Shown: positions 1 to 4,284 of the stretch, one piece after another
How the letters are laid out: each line of letters begins with the position of its first letter
Numbering within the stretch: position 1 is the first letter of the stretch
Source of the DNA: JAZDJJ01 sp043804035
Lineage (GTDB): Bacteria > Bacteroidota > Bacteroidia > Palsa-948
DNA: 9,327 bases
Reading direction: 5' to 3'
Assembly: GCA_043804035.1 (NCBI GenBank)
Contig: JAZDJJ010000181.1
Span: 1 to 9,327, forward strand
Made by a program: the position numbers and the translations under genes
The notes under the pieces: generated by a model
The model's input: the letters and a program-made list of their open reading frames with translations, nothing else
Told to the model about the DNA's origin: nothing
The model's database searches: none

Positions 1-30
1 ATTGCGGTGAAGAAGTTTGTGAAAGAATAA
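1..30 (+). CDS. C-terminal end of an upstream gene (partial)
   Basis: The first 30 bases read in frame 1 as IAVKKFVKE followed by TAA, and an intrinsic terminator follows about 60 bases later, which supports this being the true end of a gene that starts outside the window. Only nine residues are visible, so no family can be assigned. The lysine-rich tail is not diagnostic. Confidence 0.5.
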   Translation: MAVKKFVKE

Positions 31-41
31 TTTCTTGAGTG

Positions 42-62
42 GTGCTGAAATAAATTCAGCAT
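42..62. repeat. Short palindromic intergenic element (TGCTGAA/TTCAGCA)
   Basis: TGCTGAA (43-49) and TTCAGCA (55-61) form a 7-bp perfect stem with a 5-base loop, extended by a G-T pair at 42/62. From memory, the reading TGCTGAAATAAATTCAGCATGACA resembles short palindromes scattered between genes in many Bacteroidetes and other environmental genomes. It sits between the stop codon at 30 and the terminator at 92, so it would be transcribed in the 3' UTR. It has no T-run of its own, so it is not the terminator. Confidence 0.5.
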
Positions 63-91
63 GACAATAACTCATCAATAATTTTCAAAGG

Positions 92-123
92 AAAAAGGGG
101 CGAAAAAGTTTCGCCCTTTTTTT
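92..123 (+). terminator. Rho-independent terminator
   Basis: GGGCGAAA (98-105) pairs with TTTCGCCC (109-116) around a three-base AAG loop. The stem extends outward through a G-T pair and A-T pairs between the A-run at 92-96 and the T-run at 117-123. A GC-bearing stem followed by seven T residues is the classic intrinsic terminator. It lies 62 bases past the stop codon at 30. The symmetric A/T flanks mean it could also work from the other strand. Confidence 0.85.
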
Positions 124-201
124 ATTTACTCGTACAAATAACGTAAGTTCTCAATATTCGCAGGTAGTTGCATAAAAACAGAATTATGATTTTTAGATTT
201 T

Positions 202-352
202 AGGGCAGTTCCAAAAATTGTTTTTTTACCACGGAGTAAACAAAGTCCTTTCACAAAGAACACGAAGAAATCAATAAAATCAATGTTTTGTGAACTCTGT
301 GATTTCTTGGTGACCTTCGTGGTTAAATGTTTTTTTGAATTTTTGGAACTGC
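202..352. repeat. Palindromic element in a GGGCAGTTC inverted-repeat envelope (left copy)
   Basis: GCAGTTCCAAAAATT at 205-219 is matched by its perfect reverse complement at 338-352. The enclosed segment is itself an imperfect palindrome: TTTACCACG (225-233) faces CGTGGTTAAA (318-327), and AAGAAATCA (265-273) faces TGATTTCTT (300-308). From memory, the inner part resembles the ACCACGGAG...CTTCGTGGT intergenic repeats seen in many bacteria. There is no believable ORF; the minus-strand open frame here is just a reading of the palindrome. The same outer inverted repeat recurs at 419-435 and at 9192-9327 around a different core. This could be a non-autonomous mobile element or nested repeat insertions. 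Confidence 0.7.
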
Positions 353-386
353 ACTTTATTTTCCTGCTCGTATTGAGCTTGGTAAT

Positions 387-401
387 TGAGCTTTGCCGAA
401 A
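387..401 (-). repeat. Degenerate copy of the TTTCGGCAAGCTCA repeat
   Basis: On the minus strand this reads TTTCGGCAAAGCTCA, one inserted A away from the 14-mer found on the plus strand at 3414-3427 and 3481-3494. It lies inside the gene-free repeat cluster 124-565. Similar CGGCAAGCTCA sequences are remembered as dispersed palindromic repeat fragments; the copy here is short and may be coincidental. Confidence 0.3.
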
Positions 402-418
402 TTTGCCGGATATTTTGG

Positions 419-435
419 ATTTTTAGAACTGCCCT
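419..435 (-). repeat. Additional copy of the GGGCAGTTC end repeat
   Basis: ATTTTTAGAACTGCCCT is the exact reverse complement of the 17 bases at 9192-9208 and differs by one base from the complement of 202-218. It lies in inverted orientation relative to 202-218 and is followed, three bases later, by the AAACAATR tandem array. It may be the true right end of the left element, making that element about 234 bp (202-435) with the copy at 338-352 as an internal duplicate. Confidence 0.65.
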
Positions 436-438
436 GCC

Positions 439-508
439 AAACAATAAAACAATGAAACAATAAAACAATGCCTGCCTGCGCAGGCAGGAAACAATGAAAC
501 AATGAAAC
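439..508. repeat. 8-bp tandem repeat array AAACAATR, split by a palindrome
   Basis: Four perfect head-to-tail units run from 439 to 470, alternating AAACAATA and AAACAATG. Two further AAACAATG units and a partial AAAC follow at 489-508, on the other side of an 18-bp palindrome. The palindrome falls exactly between units, so no unit is broken. The array lies upstream of the glycosyltransferase gene and ends 57 bases before its start codon. Period 8 is not a codon multiple and no ORF spans it. The repeat number could vary between strains. Confidence 0.8.
471..488. repeat. 18-bp perfect GC-rich palindrome
   Basis: CCTGCCTGC joined directly to its reverse complement GCAGGCAGG gives a perfect self-complementary 18-mer without a spacer. 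It is far more GC-rich than the surrounding DNA. CCTGCCTGCGCAGGCAGG-type palindromes are remembered as highly iterated elements in some environmental bacterial genomes. It could be extruded as a cruciform or bound by a dimeric protein; no function can be read from the sequence alone. Confidence 0.8.
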
Positions 509-565
509 TGTATATTCTAACTTATATTTTTACTTTTATGCGTAAGTCCTAATTGAATTAAACTA

Positions 566-1795
566 ATGTACAAAATTTTTATAAAAAACTTTTTATTTTC
601 CCTACTTTTTTATTTGCTGTTATTTTTACTTTTTTATTTCCTCTTGGTATTCTTCGGGAAAAAAGAAATATTTTCAGAAAATTCCTTTCTGCACTGGGAC
701 GCTGAACATTATAATTTCATTAAAGAAAAGGGATATCAGAATTTTCGCACTGCTTTCTTTCCGTTGTTTCCTTTTTTATGGAAATTTATTTCACTATCTC
801 CTATAGGTATTTCTGTTTTGAATGGCATTATTTTTTTATTGTCTTTTTCTTTTCTGTATCTTATCCTCAATCCAAATATTGATAAATATTTTTTTCTGCT
901 GCTTTCTTTTCCGAGTTTGATTTTTATGTTTTTGCCTTATACAGAAGCAGTTTTTTTCTTTTCAGCCATTGTCTTATTAACAGGATTTTACAAGAATCAT
1001 TTTTGGATGATTATCGTCGGATTTTTTCTGTGCAGTTTAGCAAGACCTGTTACTTTTATTTTTCTTCCTGCAATTTGGATTACCGAATTTTTTATGAACA
1101 AAAATAAAATTGTCTTAAGTATTAGGAATGGAAGCATCTATTCACTTGCTGTTATTGCCGGACTTTTTACAACATTTTTTCTTCAGCATTATTACACAGG
1201 CGAATGGTTTAGTTTTTTTGATTCACAAAAAAGATGGGATAATCGTCTTCAATTGCCTCAACTTACACTTACATCCTGGGCTGGTGGAAAAATTGTAATG
1301 CTGGATGGAACTGCTTTACTAATTGGAACGATTGCAGTAATTTTTATTTTCAGATTACTTGTAATTTTTATCAGGAAAGAAGAACTGAAAATTCCTAAAT
1401 TACTTTTGTTTTCTATTCTTTATTTAGCAGGTATTTCCTTATTTGTTTTATTATTCAGGGGAGGAAGTTTGTTTAGTTTAAATCGTTTTGTGTATGCCAC
1501 TCCATTTTTTATGATTTGCTTATACTATTTTTTAAAGAATATTCGTTTTAACTTACGACAGGGATTATTAGTATTTTTTTTCCTTTCTGTTTTCTGGCTT
1601 TTGTTCGGAAGTTACGAGCATATTCAAACATTTCTGAAATTTGAAGGACTGACTCTTTACATCATCTTGTTTCTACTTCTCTCATCTGAAAAAAAAACCA
1701 TCAGCCGTTCAGCATTTTTATTCATCTTACTTGGAAATATTTTTTTAACCTTATATTTTTATTTTCGTTTCTTCAATGGCGAATGGGTTGGATAA
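566..1795 (+). CDS. Multi-pass membrane glycosyltransferase, GT-C fold, PIG-V-like
   Basis: This 409-residue protein is almost wholly hydrophobic, with roughly ten to twelve predicted membrane segments. The first is at about residues 9-30. A loop then carries WDAEHY (44-49), GY (56-57) and FFPLFP (64-69), the pattern of the PIG-V/GPI mannosyltransferase II group of GT-C enzymes, where the Asp after Trp is the likely catalytic base. A later SLARPVT motif also fits. Such enzymes move a sugar from a polyprenyl-phosphate donor to an acceptor outside the inner membrane. Bacteria lack GPI anchors, so the acceptor is unknown, possibly a glycolipid or glycoprotein. The start is the first ATG that gives the full N-terminal helix; no Shine-Dalgarno sequence is present, as is usual in Bacteroidota. 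It stands alone, with a convergent gene 49 bases downstream. Family call is fairly confident; substrate is not. Confidence 0.75.
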   Translation: MYKIFIKNFLFSLLFYLLLFLLFYFLLVFFGKKEIFSENSFLHWDAEHYNFIKEKGYQNFRTAFFPLFPFLWKFISLSPIGISVLNGIIFLLSFSFLYLILNPNIDKYFFLLLSFPSLIFMFLPYTEAVFFFSAIVLLTGFYKNHFWMIIVGFFLCSLARPVTFIFLPAIWITEFFMNKNKIVLSIRNGSIYSLAVIAGLFTTFFLQHYYTGEWFSFFDSQKRWDNRLQLPQLTLTSWAGGKIVMLDGTALLIGTIAVIFIFRLLVIFIRKEELKIPKLLLFSILYLAGISLFVLLFRGGSLFSLNRFVYATPFFMICLYYFLKNIRFNLRQGLLVFFFLSVFWLLFGSYEHIQTFLKFEGLTLYIILFLLLSSEKKTISRSAFLFILLGNIFLTLYFYFRFFNGEWVG

Positions 1796-1844
1796 AAAAA
1801 AATAATATGATAATTCCTATCTAGAAACTTTTTCAGTCTGTCTG

Positions 1845-2516
1845 TTATGCATATTTCAATTTGTTGTTTTTTAAATCAAGAACAACTTTAAAGTTATTGA
1901 AAAAGTCAAAACCTATAATTCCGTTTGTTCCACCTAACATTAAAGTCATTTGAAGTAATGATGGTAGATTTCCATATTTCACAGTAAAGTTTTCTTCTCC
2001 AAACCTTGTCGAAATTTCAAAGCACTCAGTTTCAAAATTGCCAACTCCCGGATAGAAGTCTTCGTCAGTTCCAATACTTTCATATCTACTTGTAATGGTA
2101 TTTGATAAATATGAAAGTTTGGCTCCCGTGTCTAAAAAGAATTTGAGTTTTTGGTTGTCAATATACAATTCAATAATCGGCATGCCCATAAAATTTGAAA
2201 TTCCAATTTCAGTTCCTTCAAAGGCAATTTCTTGTTTATTGAACTCAACCACTTCATTTTTATAGTCAAACATTATTTTGTAGTCCGATAGAATGTCTGC
2301 CCCAAGCAAAGTTGTTATTTCCGTACCGAGCATTTCTGATATTTTTGAAGCTGTCAACCCCATATAGTTTTTGGAACAACCATGACTTGCCGAACAGAAA
2401 GTTAAACTATCAGAAGAGTGAATTGTCGAGGGTGCTCCTGTGTCAATTAGTATTATGTTTTCTCCGTCCTTTATAATCGGATGTCCTTTGAATAATGTTA
2501 TTTTAAATGGTTTCAT
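1845..2516 (-). CDS. Single-chain two-lobed retropepsin-like aspartic protease
   Basis: The 223-residue protein contains two copies of the clan AA protease signature. Lobe 1 has LIDTGAPSTI (DTG at 25-27) and LLGADIL (70-76); lobe 2 has FFLDTGAKLSYLS (DTG at 129-131) and IIGFDFF (200-206), each followed by the usual F-x-x-x-D strand. Retroviral proteases dimerise to bring two DTG loops together; here both loops are in one chain, so it is a pseudo-dimer like pepsin but much shorter. It belongs near the Asp_protease_2 / gag-pol-like aspartyl protease families. No signal peptide or membrane segment is seen, so it probably acts in the cytoplasm. Its ATG overlaps the TGA of the upstream methyltransferase gene by four bases (ATGA at 2516-2513), implying translational coupling. 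The substrate is unknown. Both catalytic Asp residues are present, so it is likely active. Confidence 0.8.
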   Translation of the reverse strand: MKPFKITLFKGHPIIKDGENIILIDTGAPSTIHSSDSLTFCSASHGCSKNYMGLTASKISEMLGTEITTLLGADILSDYKIMFDYKNEVVEFNKQEIAFEGTEIGISNFMGMPIIELYIDNQKLKFFLDTGAKLSYLSNTITSRYESIGTDEDFYPGVGNFETECFEISTRFGEENFTVKYGNLPSLLQMTLMLGGTNGIIGFDFFNNFKVVLDLKNNKLKYA

Positions 2517-3238
2517 TGTCTTTGGTATAATTTGTAAGTAGAACCTGTTGAATTAAATTGAGGAAAAGTTTTGTGAGTATCACTAAAACCATTTTCAGTT
2601 AGTAACTTGTCAAGAGTGTTTAATTTCCAATATCTAATACTGAATTCATCTTCATAGTTGAATTCTTGTTCATTGAATATTCCACTGCATTTTTCTTTAT
2701 AGGTGTAAATATCGTTTTCGTTATTACTTGTTAATTCAACAACACGTCTAAAATTAGCTGTCTCAATATTTGTCAAACGACCTGCATTAAAGAAAACTGT
2801 ATTTGGTAAGTCAAAAAAGAAATATCCATTTTGCTTTATGTGTTGGCAAATATTCTTGATGTTTTTTGAAAGTTCTTCTTCTGTTATTGAATAGATTAAT
2901 ACTGTGAAAAGTGCTATTGCTAAATCAGCATTCCCATTTTGGTAGTCTGAAATTGAGCAATTGTGAATTTCAACATCGAGATTGTAATTACTAGCCTTTC
3001 GTTTGAATTCTTCAGCCATTCCGTTGCTTCTCTCAACAGCAATTACAGAATAGTTCTGTTCGATCAACGGAAACGAAAGTCGTCCTGTACCTGCTCCAAA
3101 GTCAATGATTATTCCGCTTGGCAATATTTGATTGATAATATTTATGGTTTCGGTTGTCAAGTTGTTATAAAAACTCCCGAAAGTTCTTTCATAAACAAAA
3201 TCATAATATGTTGCCCAATTGTCGTGTGGTTGTTTCAT
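2513..3238 (-). CDS. Class I SAM-dependent methyltransferase
   Basis: From the ATG at 3238 the protein has 241 residues. Motif I is IIIDFGAGTGR (about 43-53), the SAM-binding glycine loop, followed by the acidic residue closing strand 2 in VIAVERS (Glu69), an Asp in SISDY (98) and the strand-4 region ADLAIALFTVLIYS (about 104-117). These are the ordered elements of a Methyltransf_11/25-type Rossmann domain. The C-terminal part, rich in aromatic and acidic residues, resembles small-molecule methyltransferases, but the substrate cannot be read. A GTG at 3265 would add nine residues; ATG was preferred because family members typically begin just before the NWATYYDFVYE-like helix, and because it gives an ATGA overlap with a short upstream ORF. 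Its TGA overlaps the protease start, so the two genes form one transcriptional unit. Confidence 0.85.
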   Translation of the reverse strand: MKQPHDNWATYYDFVYERTFGSFYNNLTTETINIINQILPSGIIIDFGAGTGRLSFPLIEQNYSVIAVERSNGMAEEFKRKASNYNLDVEIHNCSISDYQNGNADLAIALFTVLIYSITEEELSKNIKNICQHIKQNGYFFFDLPNTVFFNAGRLTNIETANFRRVVELTSNNENDIYTYKEKCSGIFNEQEFNYEDEFSIRYWKLNTLDKLLTENGFSDTHKTFPQFNSTGSTYKLYQRQ

Positions 3239-3263
3239 TGTTGTCTGTCTTTTAGCATGAGAC

Positions 3264-3385
3264 ACATAACTTGTTTATACCCGCACCTTTTCATCTCTCA
3301 GCGTCGACAATCCCCCTATTTCAATAGGGTATGCGCAACTCGGAGGTTGATAGAGTGTCGTGGTAATTTCATTGGGGATTATGTC
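3264..3385 (-). other. Structured palindromic element, possibly an attC-like recombination site
   Basis: ACATAA (3264-3269) and TTATGT (3379-3384) are inverted ends of a 121-bp stretch. Inside are CGACA/TGTCG (3305-3309/3356-3360), the hairpin CCCTAT-TTCA-ATAGGG (3314-3329), the hairpin CAAC...GTTG (3336-3349) and AATCCCC/GGGGATT (3309-3315/3374-3380), the last competing with the others. On the minus strand it ends in GTTATGT right before the methyltransferase start, and the two-gene unit ends in GCATAAC (1850-1844). This matches the layout of integron cassettes (GTTRRRY/RYYYAAC core sites), although GTTATGT departs from the consensus at one position. The open frame crossing it on the plus strand is not a gene. 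It could instead be a structured 5' leader RNA of the methyltransferase operon. Confidence 0.35.
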
Positions 3386-3413
3386 AAAATTTAGATCAAT
3401 TATTAAATTTCTA

Positions 3414-3494
3414 TTTCGGCAAGCTCAATAACCATAATTTGAATACGACAAACCTACATAAAATTTTCAATTACACATATTTTCGGCAAGCTCA
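3414..3494 (+). repeat. Direct repeat TTTCGGCAAGCTCA, two copies
   Basis: An identical 14-mer lies at 3414-3427 and 3481-3494, 67 bases apart. The second copy ends three bases before the 26-bp terminal repeat of the palindromic element at 3498. CGGCAAGCTCA-type sequences are remembered as dispersed intergenic repeats. The spacer contains the candidate minus-strand promoter at 3449-3456. Confidence 0.6.
3449..3456 (-). promoter_or_regulatory. Candidate -7 promoter box TAGGTTTG for the methyltransferase operon
   Basis: CAAACCTA on the plus strand reads TAGGTTTG on the minus strand, a perfect match to the Bacteroidetes TAnnTTTG -7 box. It lies about 210 bases upstream of the methyltransferase start, and transcription would run through the structured element at 3385-3264. 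The surrounding 17 bases (3447-3463) are identical to those around the TAGGTTTG box at 6759-6766. No clear -33 TTTG was found at the usual spacing. Confidence 0.45.
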
Positions 3495-3497
3495 GGA

Positions 3498-3850
3498 TAA
3501 TTCTTATGATAAGGTGCTGGAAAGGTTTGGAACTGTAATCTAATGTCGTATTTCCTTCAATTATACCTTATTTTCTTAACACCTTATTCCCTTTTTTTAA
3601 CCTTAGTAGAAAGAAAAAATTCATGGTTTAAACATTGTAACCTTATTACCTTATTTTAATGGGTGGATAAGTTGTTGTACTCTATTTTCATTTTATTTGT
3701 TAATAAGGTAATAAGGTTGAATTATTGCTATCGTATCTTATTTTCTACTAAGGTTATCAGAAAAAGATAAGGTTTTTTAAATCATCAGCCAACTGACGGA
3801 CGAAGATACTGCAAGACAATTATTTTTCCAGCACCTTATCATAAGAATTA
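3498..3850. mobile_element. 353-bp nested palindromic, MITE-like element
   Basis: The ends are 26-bp perfect terminal inverted repeats (3498-3523 and 3825-3850), beginning TAATTCTTATGATAAGG. Two more perfect inverted pairs are nested inside: 3598-3612 with 3742-3756 (TAACCTTAGTAGAAA), and 3639-3655 with 3702-3718 (AACCTTATTACCTTATT), leaving a loop of 46 bases. The motif ACCTTAT recurs along the left arm and its complement along the right, so the whole stretch can fold into one very long hairpin. There is no ORF. Size, lack of coding capacity and terminal repeats fit a MITE, and TA at both outer edges would fit a TA target duplication, although the TA is also part of the repeat. It separates the minus-strand operon from the riboswitch locus. 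Confidence 0.75.
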
Positions 3851-3891
3851 GCCATAGTTTATTGGTTTCTAAAGTGAAGTGAATATTTTTT

Positions 3892-3899
3892 TATATTTG
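3892..3899 (+). promoter_or_regulatory. -7 promoter box TATATTTG upstream of the B12 riboswitch
   Basis: TATATTTG is an exact match to the Bacteroidetes sigma-ABfr -7 consensus TAnnTTTG. It lies five bases before the first pairing base of the riboswitch aptamer (3904), which puts the transcript start at or within the first bases of the aptamer. A -33 element is weak (TTTCT around 3866-3870). Confidence 0.65.
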
Positions 3900-3903
3900 C
3901 CAC

Positions 3904-4083
3904 GCATTGGTTGTCTGAATAATATCGGACTGAAAAGGGAACTCCGTTAAAATCGGAGGCAGTTCCCGCTGCTGTAAGTTCGCTTTGTAATAAATTATCT
4001 ACAGAGTTTCAGTAACAAGCCACTTTCGTAAAAATAAGAAGGGAAGGCAATGAAACAGAACAAGCCAGAAGACCTGCCAATGC
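3904..4083 (+). promoter_or_regulatory. Adenosylcobalamin (B12) riboswitch aptamer
   Basis: The P1 stem is a perfect 7-bp pair, GCATTGG (3904-3910) with CCAATGC (4077-4083). Inside lie the conserved core GGGAACTCCG...CGGAG...GTTCCCGCTGCTGTAAG (3937-3978), with paired CTCCG/CGGAG and GGGAA/TTCCC stems, then AAGCCACTT (about 4017-4025), GGGAAGGC (4041-4048), and the B12 box AAGCCAGAAGACCTGCC (about 4062-4078). This is the standard order of the cobalamin riboswitch. It binds a cobalamin coenzyme and lowers expression of the downstream gene, here a TonB-dependent receptor, which explains the receptor's substrate. Confidence 0.95.
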
Positions 4084-4284
4084 AAAAAAATACTGGGACC
4101 ACCTCCAGTTCCATTTACGCTTCGGGAAAAAGCGAAAGATGAAAAATACATAGAGTTTTTCTTCTTTCCTTTATCATGCTTTCTTCTCCTCCCGCTGTAA
4201 GAAATGGTTCGTATAATTATTTATAATCGTTTGTTTTCTGCTGCGGTGGAACAACAGAATACAAACACAAAACAATTTACAATT
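4084..4284 (+). promoter_or_regulatory. Leader between riboswitch and btuB, candidate expression platform
   Basis: About 200 bases separate the aptamer from the receptor start. They hold two small hairpins, ACTGG/CCAGT (4092-4096/4105-4109) and CGCTT/AAGCG (4118-4122/4130-4134), neither followed by a T-run typical of a terminator. AGTTCC (4107-4112) could pair with GGAACT (3938-3943) in the aptamer core, an alternative pairing that might link ligand binding to folding. A 20-codon ORF begins in the right arm of P1 (ATG at 4080, stop ending at 4142). Control is more likely at translation than by early termination, but this is inference. Confidence 0.45.

Noticed and set aside
280..468. Minus-strand open frame of 62 codons
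   Set aside because: It overlaps the palindromic repeats and inverted-repeat ends and has no family-like motif; it is a chance reading of repeat DNA.
439..508. Possible CRISPR array
   Set aside because: The units are only 8 bp, without spacers of constant length, and no cas gene is present.
2963..3394. Plus-strand open frame of 143 codons
   Set aside because: More than half lies antisense to the methyltransferase, whose motifs are clear, and the rest crosses the structured element. The C-terminal part was considered as a group II intron or transposase remnant, but no recognisable motif or domain V hairpin was found.
4191..4200. CCCGCTGTAA resembling the riboswitch core CCCGCTGCTGTAAG
   Set aside because: The match is ten bases with a three-base gap and no surrounding aptamer structure, so a second or duplicated riboswitch is not supported.
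4204..4284. In-frame extension of btuB from an ATG at 4204
   Set aside because: It would put 27 polar residues ahead of the signal peptide; the ATG at 4285 gives a normal export signal.
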